Assembly: GCF_021228795.1 (NCBI RefSeq)
Contig: NZ_CP089309.1
Coordinates: forward strand, 434,001-498,000
DNA length: 64,000 bases
Source of the DNA: Thiocapsa bogorovii
GTDB taxonomy: Bacteria; Pseudomonadota; Gammaproteobacteria; Chromatiales; Chromatiaceae
Reading direction: 5' to 3'
Below the pieces are notes generated by a model. The model was not told the origin of the DNA. It saw only the letters and a program-made list of their open reading frames with translations, and ran no database searches. Positions within the stretch are counted from its first letter, which is position 1. Every line of letters begins with the position of its first letter. The translations under genes and the position numbers were made by a program. Of the stretch, positions 25,397 through 35,229 are shown in pieces.

Positions 25397-26901
25397 ACTC
25401 GACTTTGGCCATTTCCGGGCCCCGGCGGAAGCGCCGCGAGGCGCCGGGAGCGACGGTGACAGACCCGATTGATGTGGCGGCAGAGGGCCGCGGACGGTAT
25501 CGTCCGATGTCGACCAAAACCTCGGACCTGCCTGCGGATGTTCCCTCTGCCTGCCGCGATTGTATCTGTTCTGCAGCCCTTTGCCTGCCTGTTCACCGCG
25601 CCGACCCTGGCGCATCTGCACGTCTTGCTGACGGGAACGCTGCTGGCGCAAGGGCCGCGCACGGTGACGGCGGCGCTGCGGGCGATGGGGCTGAGCGCGG
25701 AGCGGCGCTTCGAGCGTTACCACCGGGTGCTGAATCGGGCACGCTGGTCGTCGCGCCAAGGGGCGCGGATTCTGCTGGGGCTGTTGCTCGGGATGTTGCC
25801 GGCGCAGGTGCCGATCGTGGTGGCGGTCGACGAGACACTGGAACGGCGCAAGGGCGCGCGCATTCGAGCGAAGGGGATGTATCGCGATGCGGTGCGCTCC
25901 TCGCGCAGCAAGGTGGTGACCTGTTTGGGGCTGGAGTGGATCTGTATGGCGTTGTTGGTGCCCGTGCCGTGGAGCACGCGGCCTTGGGCGCTGCCCTTTC
26001 TCACCCGCTTGGCGCCGTCGAAACGGGCCGACGAGGCGGCCGCGCGGCACCATCGCACGGTCGTGGAGCTCACCATCGGGATGGTCTGGCTGGTCTCGCG
26101 CTGGCTGCAGCAACGCCGCTGGATCCTGCTCGGCGACGGCAGCTACTCCTGCATTCAGCTGGGGTGGGAAGTGCTGGCCGCGCAAGCGACCCTGGTCACG
26201 CGCCTGCGCCTGGACGCACGCCTGTTCGCCTGTCCCGAGCCGGTGCCCGCCGGGCGGCGCGGCCCCAAGCCGAAGAAAGGCGGCGTACTGGCCAAGCTCG
26301 CCACACGCGAAGAAGCGGCGCGCACCCGAGGCGAGGAGGTCGCGATTCAATGGTACGGACAGCCCAAAACGCTGCGCCTGCTCAGCGAGGTGTGTCTGTG
26401 GCACACCGCGGGATGGCCGCCGTTGCCGATTCGCTGGGTGCTCGTGGTCGATCCCGAAGGCCGGCTGCCGACGCAAGCCTTCTTTACCACCGACCTGAAC
26501 ATGGCGCCGGCCCGCGTCGTGGAGCTGTTTGTTCAGCGCTGGTCGCTCGAGGTCACCTTCGAGGAAGTCCGTCGCCACCTCGGCGTCGAGACCCAGCGCC
26601 AGTGGAACGATCTGGCGATCGCACGCACCACGCCGATGCTGATGGCGCTGTTCTCGCTCGTCTGTCTCATGGTCTACCGGTGGCGCGAGCGCTGGGACGC
26701 CCTGCCGCGCTCCACGGCCTGGTATCTGAAGTCCCACGCCACCTTCTCCGATTGCCTGGCCCTGGTGCGGCGCACCATCTGGGCCGAGGAGAATTACGCC
26801 TACTCACGGTCCGAGGGGGAGATGGTCCTAATTCCGTCCAAGCGACTCGATCGCCTGCTGGAACAGCTCGCGGCGACCGCCTAGATTGGCCAAAGTCGAG
26901 T
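25397..26901 (+). mobile_element. IS4/IS701-like insertion sequence, 1505 bp
   Basis: The ends are near-perfect inverted repeats: ACTCGACTTTGGCCA at 25397-25411 and its complement at 26887-26901. The flanks share GTA (25394-25396 and 26902-26904), consistent with a three-base duplication and with the codons recovered on excision. One transposase gene fills it. GC is far above the neighbouring methyltransferase and GT4 genes, so this is a recent arrival. Confidence 0.85.
25538..26884 (+). CDS. IS4/IS701-like DDE transposase
   Basis: The protein is about 448 residues from ATG 25538. It has a DDE pattern: VVAVDETLERRKG (first Asp), WILLGDGSYSC (second Asp) and QRWSLEVTFEEVRRHLG (Glu of the C-terminal motif). 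This matches the RNase H-fold transposases loosely grouped as IS4 or IS701. The frame is open upstream to 25469, but those codons overlap only IS end sequence. The catalytic residues are intact. Confidence 0.82.
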   Translation: MFPLPAAIVSVLQPFACLFTAPTLAHLHVLLTGTLLAQGPRTVTAALRAMGLSAERRFERYHRVLNRARWSSRQGARILLGLLLGMLPAQVPIVVAVDETLERRKGARIRAKGMYRDAVRSSRSKVVTCLGLEWICMALLVPVPWSTRPWALPFLTRLAPSKRADEAAARHHRTVVELTIGMVWLVSRWLQQRRWILLGDGSYSCIQLGWEVLAAQATLVTRLRLDARLFACPEPVPAGRRGPKPKKGGVLAKLATREEAARTRGEEVAIQWYGQPKTLRLLSEVCLWHTAGWPPLPIRWVLVVDPEGRLPTQAFFTTDLNMAPARVVELFVQRWSLEVTFEEVRRHLGVETQRQWNDLAIARTTPMLMALFSLVCLMVYRWRERWDALPRSTAWYLKSHATFSDCLALVRRTIWAEENYAYSRSEGEMVLIPSKRLDRLLEQLAATA

Positions 26902-26905
26902 GTAA

Positions 26906-28039
26906 ATGAACGCGCACAAATACAGAATACTCATTATTACCGCCGACCTAGGCATGGGTGGCGCTCAACCTATGAACGTGCGCCTCGCGCACAGACTCCG
27001 TACTCGCGGCCATACGGTTCGCATCGTCAGTCTTTTCCCGCGTGCAGATGCGATCAATGCCGAAGCGATTGCCGGTCTAGAAATTCTGCGAATGAATGCA
27101 CGAGGATTCCTGCAAAAGTCAGTTTTACCGTTTCGCCTGGCCAGACTAGCCAAGCTATGTCACATCATCATCGGGGGCGCTGAACATGCGGCGACCACCT
27201 ATGGCTATTTGGCTAGTCAAATCGCTAACGTACCTTTTGTGTCCTGGACTCATATCGCACTCAGCGAGCGAATAATCGACGAGGGCAAACCTATCGATAG
27301 TGCTGTCTCGATGGCGATTTATCGCCGTTTACGCTACGTCGTCTTCCCTTCGCAGGGTGCCTTGGACGATCTTCATCATCTACTCGGTCAATTTCCGCGC
27401 AATGCCGACTGGCGCGCCATTCCAAACTTTATCAACAAACCGGCTCCTCTTTTCAAGCCACCTCTCCCAGATGCACCAAGTTTTTCCAAACCTGTCGTAC
27501 TAAGTGCCGGACGCTTCCAGTCACAAAAAGCCTTCGACCGCCTGATACGCGCGCATGCTGTGTTGAGAGGGGAAGGGTTAGATCATCATTTAGTGCTTCT
27601 TGGCGACGGTCCGTTGCGTGCTGCATTGATGGACGAAGCGCGCGCACTCGGAGTTCAGGATAGTGTCTTTTTTCCCGGACATAAAGCCGACGTCTCTGCC
27701 TGGATGGCGCACGCCTGCGTCTTTGCATTGTGTTCGCGCTATGAGGGATTTGGACTTGTAATCCTTGAAGCTCTTGTTGCCGGCACGCCAGTCGTTGCGA
27801 TGGACTGCCCTTCCGGGCCGGCAGAGATACTCGACGACGGACGTTATGGCATCCTGACTCCACATGACGACGAAGCGGCGTTTTCCGCGGCCATTGGCCG
27901 ACTGCTCCGGGACGCTGGCTTACGCAAAGCGTTGTCGAACTTAGGTCGCGAAAGAGCTGAGGATTACAAACCGGAGAAAATCGTGCCGCAGTGGGAAGTG
28001 CTCTTCGACGAAATAAGTTCAGTGCAGTCTTGGGGTTGA
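26906..28039 (+). CDS. GT4 glycosyltransferase
   Basis: The 377-residue GT-B enzyme begins ILIITADLGMGGAQPMNVRLA and has PVVLSAGRFQSQKAFDRLI and SRYEGFGLVILEALVAGTPVV, standard for family 4. It originally overlapped the methyltransferase stop as ATGA; the IS now lies five bases upstream, so translation coupling and possibly transcription are disrupted. Its 3' end overlaps the convergent GT2 gene by 21 bases. Confidence 0.85.
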   Translation: MNAHKYRILIITADLGMGGAQPMNVRLAHRLRTRGHTVRIVSLFPRADAINAEAIAGLEILRMNARGFLQKSVLPFRLARLAKLCHIIIGGAEHAATTYGYLASQIANVPFVSWTHIALSERIIDEGKPIDSAVSMAIYRRLRYVVFPSQGALDDLHHLLGQFPRNADWRAIPNFINKPAPLFKPPLPDAPSFSKPVVLSAGRFQSQKAFDRLIRAHAVLRGEGLDHHLVLLGDGPLRAALMDEARALGVQDSVFFPGHKADVSAWMAHACVFALCSRYEGFGLVILEALVAGTPVVAMDCPSGPAEILDDGRYGILTPHDDEAAFSAAIGRLLRDAGLRKALSNLGRERAEDYKPEKIVPQWEVLFDEISSVQSWG

Positions 28040-28912
28040 ATCGGTGGGCAAGGCCGGTCGTGCCAAACGCCAACCTTCACGCAACGCGCCTAACGGCACG
28101 AAGCTCCGATACCGCGCCGCCCGCAATACAGCGCGCGCGCCCAAGCTTAACGCACGGCCAAGTATCAGCGCAATGAAGTCCAGACGACTTCGCGCGATCT
28201 TGCGCGCAATGACCAAGTGGCTTGCCACCAGGCACGTTTCGTAAAAACGCGAAGCCATGCGGCTGCTAGCCGATCCTTCATGCCTCACCCAGACCCCTGG
28301 GGTATAGGCTAGCCGCCCGGTATTGCGGTGCGTCCAGCCAAGGAATGCGTCTTCGCCGTACATGAAAAAGTCTTCATCGAATAAGCGCGTCGGCCAGCGC
28401 TCCGGGGAAAAGATAATGGCACAGCCGCTTGCGTAGGGAAAACTGCCCGGAAGCGGCGCTAAGGTGATCAGCGCAAACCAGCGCTGGTAGTAAATCGGAC
28501 CCAGTAATCGACCTCCCTGATCGATGTCAGGGTAGGCGAGAATAGCCTGCGGACGGGCAAGCAATGTACCATGCAATGTGTGCAAGGCCCCCGGCAAGAC
28601 AGTCGCATCGTTATTGATCAGGAAGATCAATGCTCCGGGATGATGCGCGCGAATCCAATCGATCCCCCGGTTGGCGCCGGCGGCAAAGCCAAGGTTTACC
28701 GAGCTATCTTCGATCGAAACACGCGACTCGCCCACCCAATCATCACGAAGTGCCGTAGCGCTTTCGCCGCAATCGGCAGAGTTGTCCCACACCAGCACAT
28801 GCGCCGCGCCGTCATCAAGCAGACTTTGAACACAGCGCTTGGTACGCCCAGCATCGCGATAATTCAGCGTCAGCCCAACGATGATCGGGTGCATTTCGGC
28901 GACTGCGGACAT
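28019..28912 (-). CDS. GT2 glycosyltransferase, rhamnosyltransferase-like
   Basis: The GT-A domain shows IIVGLTLNYRDAGRT, VLVWDNSADCGES, NLGFAAGANRGI and FLINNDATVLP. Near the middle is DEDFFMYGEDAFLGW, a pattern common in dTDP-rhamnosyl and related transferases. It is transcribed toward the preceding GT4 gene and marks the right end of the glycan cluster. The sugar and acceptor are unknown. Confidence 0.8.
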   Translation of the reverse strand: MSAVAEMHPIIVGLTLNYRDAGRTKRCVQSLLDDGAAHVLVWDNSADCGESATALRDDWVGESRVSIEDSSVNLGFAAGANRGIDWIRAHHPGALIFLINNDATVLPGALHTLHGTLLARPQAILAYPDIDQGGRLLGPIYYQRWFALITLAPLPGSFPYASGCAIIFSPERWPTRLFDEDFFMYGEDAFLGWTHRNTGRLAYTPGVWVRHEGSASSRMASRFYETCLVASHLVIARKIARSRLDFIALILGRALSLGARAVLRAARYRSFVPLGALREGWRLARPALPTDSTPRLH

Positions 28913-29001
28913 GATATCAAGCTTAACCTCTCTCTTCTAACGGCAGCAACCTATGCTTTTTACAGCACATTTTACAATCTCAGAACACCCGCCCGCCGAT
29001 T

Positions 29002-31039
29002 TCACCTTGACGAATGTTCAGTAGAATCTACCTCACGATAGGGAGAGCCCATCTTGTCTCGAATCGTCTGAATCCGGGCACGCACAAACCGATCCGTCAG
29101 ATGCTGACTGTCACGAAACACCAGCAAACCATCCTCGGTCACGGCGTTGCAAATCCCTTCGGGGCAGACGAGATCGTTCAAGTCCAGAAGACGGACATTG
29201 TCGAATCGTTCCGCACTCCGCCCTAGATCCCGCGTGACCCACAACATGCGCTTGGCGGTCCGTCGCCCCGCAGGCAGTGCGGCCGATCTGTCCATCCGCC
29301 GACAGGCTTCGCGCCACACAGCCGGGGCCGTCGAAGGGCAGGCTCGGTGTTCCGGGGATGACGATGACGGTGGCGGCGGCCTTGCTGAGCCGCGAGAACA
29401 CCCGGGCGCTGCCTTCAATCCACTGGGCTTCGGTGAAGTCGTAGGTGGCTGCGCTGCCGGTGATCACCACATCCGGTCGAATACGCTCGATTTCTTCCAG
29501 AACCGCGTCGCGCCATTCGTTGCAGACAGTGTAGACCTGTCCGATCCTCGGGTAGAAATAGTCTTCATCGACCATCGCGCAGGCGGATTTCGTCAAGACG
29601 ACGATACGCCAAGCGGGTGCCGGAAACAGGGCCGGCACCATCGAAAACCATTGTGCCAGGATGCTGTCCCCCACCAGAACAACTGTGCGGGGCGCGTCGT
29701 CCGGTCCGAAGATGCATGGCTCCACATCGGCGTGGTGGTACCAGGCATCGCAGGGCATCCGGTAGATCACCGGAAGATCCGTCTGCCATTCGGTCATGTT
29801 CGCACCCGGCATATCGTCGCTCTTCGGCGCAAGTCCTCGCCAGAGGTGGAAGAGCACGGCGATCAGGACGGCCATGATCAAGAGGCTCACGAGCAGAATC
29901 CTTCGCGGTTCCGCGTAACTGAAACGGCCTTTCCAGATGGGGTACTCGACTAAGCGGTAGCTGAGGATCGCGGCCAGGAGCGACAGCAGCACCAGACCCA
30001 GAGTCGGGATGGGCTGACCTTCGAAGCCGAGGGAGAAGCCGAGCATCAGCACCGGCCAATGCCACAGATACCAGGCGTAGGAGCGATCGCCCAACCAGAC
30101 GAGCGCGGGATGGGCGAGCGGCCCGGCCTGCCCACCGGCCAGACCGTGTCCGGCGGCGATGACGAGGGCGGTTCCCAAGGAGGGGATGAGCGCCCAAAAC
30201 CCTGGATACCCGAGATGCGGATTCAGAAACAGGGCGCTCCCCACAATCATGGCCAGTCCGCATCCGAGCGCCGGCCAGGCGATGATCCCGGTGGACTGAA
30301 GTGACCGGATGCGTGGATGGTCTGCGACGCGTGGCGCGTTGAGCGGTGATGTCTCGAACAGGGCCAGGAAGACGACTGCGCCGAGCGCGAACTGCCAGAT
30401 GCGCGACGGCATCAGGTAGAAGGCGTAGCCGGGTGCGGTGGATGTCCAGAACAGCGCGAGGGCGAGGCTGGCGACGAGGAGCAATCCCAGGCCCCACCAC
30501 CAGACGCTCTGTCGACGCCCGGAGCCCGCAGCGCTGCGAGCGATCAGGAAGAGCCCGAGCAGGATCGGAGGCCAAATCAGATAAAACTGCTCCTCGACGC
30601 CCAGAGACCAGGTGTGCAGGAAGAGATCACGCGCGGCCAGCTCGTTGAAATAGTCCACGCCGAGGAAGGCGAAGTAGAGGTTGCTGGTCCAGGCCGCGGC
30701 GAAGGGTGCGGAAGCCAGTTGCGCACGCGCTTCGAGCTCCGACAGGAGCCAGAGCGCAACGGCGGTGCCGACGACGATCATCGCCGCGAGGGCGGGCAGA
30801 AGGCGTTTCAACCGCCTGGCGTAGAAGCGCAGAAAGCGGATGCGGCCGGTTTAGCGAAGGTCCCGGATCAGGAGCCCGCTGATCAAATAGCCGGAGAGGA
30901 CGAAGAAGACATCGACGCCGATGAAGCCGCCCTGTGCGAACGGCACGTTCGCATGTGCGAGAACAACGAGCAGGATGGCGATGGCGCGCAATTCTTGAAG
31001 GTCAGGGCGGAAATCCGGTCGATCCGAGGTCGTGGACAT
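29002..31039 (-). pseudogene. OafA-like acyltransferase-3/SGNH gene with stop and frameshift
   Basis: The N-terminus (FRPDLQELRAIAILLVVLAH, FIGVDVFFVLSGYLISGLL) is acyltransferase-3. An in-frame TAA at 30851-30853 follows LLIRDLR, after which the same frame continues TGRIRFLRFYARRLKRLLPA through ten membrane segments to an SGNH domain (VVLVGDSILAQWF). A single-base shift near 29290 then moves the true end (MLWVTRDLGRSAERFD to DSQHLTDRFV) into another frame. These enzymes O-acetylate surface glycans and would fit the cluster. Two lesions make this copy a pseudogene. Confidence 0.8.
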
Positions 31040-31130
31040 GGGCGTACGCTCCGTGCGAGTCGGGGGCATGGTACACCGATGGGGGTATCATTTTTGGGAA
31101 GCCGGTTGGGATTCAGAGCTGGCGTCGACG

Positions 31131-31246
31131 TCTTCTCGCTCCGCGCTCCGGGGACGATCTCGCTTGACGATCATGCCGCATGGCGTTGGGCTGATGAGGC
31201 AGAGTCTTTATCGTGTACGATCGAGTAAGATTCGCAACGACACGAA
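31131..31246. repeat. about 115-bp repeat, copy A
   Basis: This segment closely matches 36262-36374 (shared blocks include GGGGACGATCTCGCTTGA and CTTTATCGTGTACGATCG). Copy B precedes the PD-(D/E)XK gene at 36391. Copy A instead precedes a beheaded RAYT gene. It may be the upstream region of that nuclease family, or a recombination hot spot. Confidence 0.65.
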
Positions 31247-31261
31247 AATCTGTCCAAGGGG

Positions 31262-31882
31262 ATGCGGCAACTGAACGGTGTCTACACGCAGCATGTCAAC
31301 CAGACCCCGTGGCCGCGTCGGACATCTGTTTCAGGGTCGCTTCAAGGGGATTTTGGTCGAGAAGGAGTCTCATCTGTTGGAGTTGGCACGTTACGTCGTC
31401 TTGAATCCGGTCCGCGCCGGGATGTTTGCGACGCCGAAGGACTGGCGCTGGGGCAGCGATCGTGCGACTGCGGGACTCGATGCGCCGGCGCCCTTTCTGA
31501 CGACCGATTGGCTGCTGCGGTCGTTCGGCGAAGCGCGCGCACCGGCCGAGGCGGGGTATCGGGGTTTCGGCGCCGCGGGTATCAACACGCCCTGCCCTTG
31601 GGATGCCCTGAAGAATCAGATCTTTCTCGGATCGGAGGCTTTCGTCGCTCGGATGCAGGCGATGATCGACCCGGATCGCGCACTGCTAGAACCCCCCGGC
31701 AGCAGCGCCGTGCGGCGGCGAAACCGCTGGCTGAGTGTGCTGCGCGATATCCCAAGCGTGATCAAGCGATGGCGCAAGCCTACCGAAACGGCGAGTACAG
31801 CCTGCAAGCCATCGCGGACTTCTTCGGGGTCGGGCGGATGACGGTGAGTCGCGCCGTGAAACGAGGCGGCGCGCGAACCTGA
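31262..31882 (+). pseudogene. RAYT (REP-associated Y1 transposase) C-terminal part
   Basis: The sequence starts inside the family at MRQLNGVYTQHVNQ, shifts frame near 31310 to GRVGHLFQGRFKGILVEKES and LARYVVLNPVRAGM, and shifts back near 31700 to end YSLQAIADFFGVGRMTVSRA. The catalytic H-x-H part is missing. Two frameshifts and a lost N-terminus make it dead. The N-terminal half of another copy is at 35984-36293. Confidence 0.75.
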
Positions 31883-31958
31883 TGTCGTCGAAAACAGCGC
31901 CCAGTGCTCTGGACGCGCGCTGCAGAGCGGCGTTCAATCTTCTCAAGAATCTTCTCAG

Positions 31959-33516
31959 ATGACAGTCCACCGCCCAATGACGACCAAGCATCGACTGGCC
32001 CGAGATCGGTTGAGAACGGTTCTCGCCCATCGCGCGGCGATCAAGGCCGCTGACCTGGCGAAGGAACTCGGGGTGAGCGTCCCAACCCTGCACCGGCTGT
32101 TGCAGGAAAGCCCCGAGCCGATCCTGGTTGCCGGAAAAGCCCGCCGCACACGCTATGCGTTGCGCCGTCCCCTGCGTGGTGACACAGCGGATCTGCCCCT
32201 TTACGCCGTCGATGACACCGGTTGCGCGTCGCTGCTGACGCGGCTTGTGACGGTTTTTCCGTCTGGCTGCTGGATGCCGCTGCATGACACCGATTGGCCA
32301 CTGGCCGACGACCTGCACGATGGGTGATGGGACGGCTTGCCCTATCCACTCTACGACATGCGACCGCAAGGCTTCATGGGACGGCAAGTGGCCCGCGGTG
32401 CGCACCAGTCACTTGGTGTTCCCGAAAACCCGACCTTGTGGACCGACGATCACATCCTGTTCGCGCTGAGTCGGATCGGCACCCGATCTACCGGGCAATC
32501 TGATCCTGGGTGACTCCGCCTGCGAGCGCTGGCAGCAGGACTGCCTTCGCCCGGCCGATCCGTGGCGCAAATCCGACACACCCATCCGTTATCTCCAAGC
32601 CGCCGAAGCGGCATTAGCCTTGGGACTGGCGGGTTCCAGTGCCGCCGGTGAATTCCCCAAGTTCACCGCCCTGCGCGAGTTGCCCGGAAGCCTGACACCT
32701 CATGTCCTGGTCAAGTTTTCCGGGACCGATGCGTCGCCAACCGTCACCCGCTGGAGCGATCTCCTGACCTGTGAGCAGCTTGCCCTGGACTACGCGCAAC
32801 GCCTGCCAACTGTGGTCAGCGCCCGCAACCGTATCATCGCTCACGGCGGACGGACCTTTCTGGAAGTCGAGCGGTTCGATCGACACGGCCGTTTTGGCCG
32901 CAGCCCGCTCATCAGCTTGGAAACGGTCAACGCGGCCCTGTTGGGCAAGGATCCCAGCGACTGGCGTCCATTGGCCGATGCGTTGGTCGCCGCCCGCCTG
33001 CTGAGTGTCGAAGAGGGCCGTCGCATTCATGTGATCTGGTGGTTTGGCCGCTTGATCGCCAATACCGACATGCACCTGGGAAATCTGAGCTTTCGCCCGG
33101 ACAAGGGTCGCCTATTCTTGGCGCCGGTCTATGACATGCTTCCCATGCTCTATGCTCCTCTGGCCGGGGGCGAAGTGCCGACGCGCACCTTTGAGCCACT
33201 CTTGCCGCTGCCCCGCGAGCGCGACACCTGGCTCATCGCCTGCGAAGCCGCTGCCGGCTTTTGGGATGGGGGCAGCGCGGATTCGCGCATCAGCGCCGAT
33301 TTCCGTGTGATGGTTCGGGACCACGGGGCGCGGCTATGGGCAGCCTGCGAGCGGGATTGGTGCAGTTCCGGTCATCGATCGCAACTTCAAGCCGACGTAT
33401 CCCATGGATTGAGCACCTTGGCGCCAGTGGGCACAAAGTGTCGGAGATTACGCGTCGCGACGGTGAGGCCGTCCTCCCGAGCCGTCGCGGCAATCAGAAC
33501 ATCAGCGCTCTCATGA
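31959..33516 (+). pseudogene. YjjJ-like HipA-family kinase gene, broken
   Basis: The N-terminal helix-turn-helix (IKAADLAKELGVSVPTLHRLL) is fused to a HipA kinase, as in E. coli YjjJ. An in-frame TGA (32325-32327) precedes WDGLPYPLYDMRPQGFMGR, and a frameshift lies at about 32485 before PGNLILGDSACERW. From 32491 the frame runs on through LEVERFDRHGRFG and the catalytic NTDMHLGNLSF and PVYDMLPM. The kinase half (from 32620) is open for 298 codons, but the protein cannot be made whole. The end beyond about 33355 overlaps the vapC remnant. Confidence 0.75.
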
Positions 33517-33794
33517 CCGATCTCCGCCGAGAGCCGCCCCCAACGGCGTGCCGCGGCCGTGTCGATAGCGAGTATCCGATCAGCATATCAATGCAGGATC
33601 GTTTCCAACCATCCCGCTAAGGTCGATGCAAGCGGGACGTTTTTGGTCTGCTGCAGCAGGATGCCGCGCTCGATCTTGCCGATGTTCACCACGCTGAGAA
33701 ACAGCTCGGAGGAGCGTTGGCTCGCAAGCCAATTGACCACCCTCGGATTGCGCTCACGACGGCGGAGTTCGGAAAGAACAACGGTATCCAGCAA
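33387..33794 (-). pseudogene. vapC: VapC/FitB-like PIN toxin with in-frame stop
   Basis: Reading down from 33794 gives LLDTVVLSELRRRERNPRVV, then LFLSVVNIGKIERGI (the catalytic TxxE glutamate region), then LETILH, then TGA at 33588-33590. In the same frame follow RILAIDTAAARRWGRLSAE, ESADVLIAATA and LTVATRNLRHF, ending at 33387. All of the PIN fold is there apart from the stop. It overlaps the end of the broken HipA gene on the other strand. Confidence 0.7.
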
Positions 33795-33799
33795 ATACC

Positions 33800-33910
33800 T
33801 CAGAACTCCACATCGCGCTGGCGCAGCAGCATCCGCTCGAAAGGTACATCGTCTTGAGGCAAATCCAGCAGAGAGCCCGTGAACGACGGTGCTGCCGCTC
33901 TCTCAAACGC
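33800..33910 (-). pseudogene. VapB/FitA-type antitoxin C-terminal remnant
   Basis: Thirty-six codons directly upstream of the PIN gene end in LLDLPQDDVPFERMLLRQRDVEF, the characteristic toxin-binding tail of such antitoxins. An upstream TAA and the absence of a ribbon-helix-helix part show that the N-terminus is gone. Confidence 0.5.
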
Positions 33911-34056
33911 TTAGGAGCACGCAGCGAGGACTCGCGAGTTGCGTGGCCGTGGTGCATGCCGAGGTCTCGGAGTGGACCGATCAGCCGGATCGGTTACCCG
34001 GCAGCCGAGACAGCTGGAACCTCAGTCGGCGCGACGCGCGCAACCCATGCTGCTTC

Positions 34057-34336
34057 ACACTCGGCAACGGCGCCGCCGTCAAGGCAGGGGCACGCGCAGC
34101 GACCGGCGACATCTTCATTTTAATGGACGGCGACTTCATGGACGGCGACGGACAGCACGACCCGGCCGACATTCCGCGTCTATTCGCCAAACTCGACGAG
34201 GGCTACGACATGGTCGTCGGCGCCTGTGGCGACGGCTCGCAGGCCAGCGTCGGCCGTTCGTTGGCCAACGGCTTCTCTAATCGGTTCGCCACCCTCATCA
34301 CCAGCCACAAGATCCTGGACCTGACCTCCAATTTGC
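34057..34336 (+). pseudogene. fragment of GT2 gene, duplicate of 14619-15512
   Basis: The frame encodes LGNGAAVKAGARAATGDIF to [15 protein letters not shown]. It matches the middle of the GT2 gene at about 14838-15100, also at DNA level. The DADGQ site is altered by a 15-base tandem duplication (DGDFMDGDGQ). Both ends of the gene are missing. The right end abuts a HigB gene. Confidence 0.75.
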
Positions 34337-34346
34337 CGGCAAGCGG

Positions 34347-34574
34347 GTGAAGCGCTGGGGGCCCGATTTGATGCAGCAAGCGCAACGCAAGCTTGCAATG
34401 TTGAACTGCGCGGGATCGCTCGACGATCTGCGCGTGCCGCCGCGGAATCGACTCGAAACCCTGAGCGGCGATCGGGATGGCCAATGCAGCATCCGCATCA
34501 ACGATCAGTGGCGTCTGTGCTTCGAGTGGCGTGAGGGGCAGGCGTGGAACGTTTTGATCGTCGACTATCATTAG
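34347..34574 (+). pseudogene. higB: HigB-family toxin lacking its N-terminus
   Basis: The frame has [38 protein letters not shown] and [14 protein letters not shown], the body of a RelE-fold HigB toxin. In-frame codons upstream (FAGKR) reach the junction with the GT2 fragment at about 34330, so the first ten to fifteen residues are lost. GTG at 34347 could start a shortened protein. The intact higA gene follows 12 bases later behind TTAGGAGAA. Confidence 0.6.
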
Positions 34575-34586
34575 GAGAATCGGACG

Positions 34587-34946
34587 ATGGCAATTGCCGT
34601 GGAAGACTTGGGTCAACTGGATTTTTCGGATGTCGCAAACGGCGACCTAGCGCCCGTCCCGCCGGGCGAGATCCTGGCGCGCGAGTTTCTGGAACCACTG
34701 AACATTTCCCCTTATCGCCTAGCGAAGGCCCTCGGGGTACCGCAACAACGTATCGGCGAAATCCTGGCCGGTCGACGGGCGATCAGCGCCGATACCGGGC
34801 TGCGTCTGTCGCGCGTCTTCGCCCTGAGCGATGGCTTCTGGGTAGGATTGCAGGCCGACTACGATGCGGCGAAAGCGCGTCAAACGCTGGGCGCAACCTT
34901 GGAACGCATTACGCCTTTCATACAGCGCATCGAACCGCATCGGTGA
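34587..34946 (+). CDS. higA: HigA-family antitoxin
   Basis: The 119-residue protein has an XRE-type helix-turn-helix (ISPYRLAKALGVPQQRIGEI, then LAGRRAISADTGLRLSRVF), as in HigA. An N-terminal extension of about 25 residues (PVPPGEILAREFL is typical) precedes it. It is complete, has a good ribosome site and follows a truncated HigB gene. It could still act as a repressor or neutralise a HigB encoded elsewhere. Confidence 0.85.
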   Translation: MAIAVEDLGQLDFSDVANGDLAPVPPGEILAREFLEPLNISPYRLAKALGVPQQRIGEILAGRRAISADTGLRLSRVFALSDGFWVGLQADYDAAKARQTLGATLERITPFIQRIEPHR

Positions 34947-35193
34947 CTGTCTTCGTGCTCATAAACAGGGACGGCAAGATCACATTACCTCCTGCGGCGG
35001 AACAACTTCAGGGTCTTTCGTTGCACGCCTGATCGGACATCAAGGTCCTCGGGATCGTGGCCGGATCGCCGCGACTTGAGAGCTCCCCAGGCATACCGGC
35101 GAGGAACAAGTCAGGATCTGCACCCGCCCTCCCGGCCGTCTTCCGCGTCGCGGCGCTCTCCAACGCCTTGCGTTTGCTGTTTCCCAAGCTAAG

Positions 35194-35208
35194 GTACATA
35201 CACTGTAC
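35194..35208. promoter_or_regulatory. candidate operator upstream of vapBC
   Basis: The inverted repeat GTACA-N5-TGTAC lies 22 bases before the vapB start. AbrB-type antitoxins usually bind such palindromes together with their toxin. Confidence 0.35.
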
Positions 35209-35229
35209 ATCCCTGATCGCGAGCTGCTC

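Noticed and set aside
25358-26737. Minus-strand frame of 459 codons inside the IS
   Set aside because: Antisense shadow of the IS transposase, rich in Arg, Gln and His with no domain.
25397-27183. C-terminal 590 residues of the methyltransferase frame as a real domain
   Set aside because: They are the out-of-phase translation of an IS and of the following GT4 gene; the original stop can be reconstructed at the insertion point.
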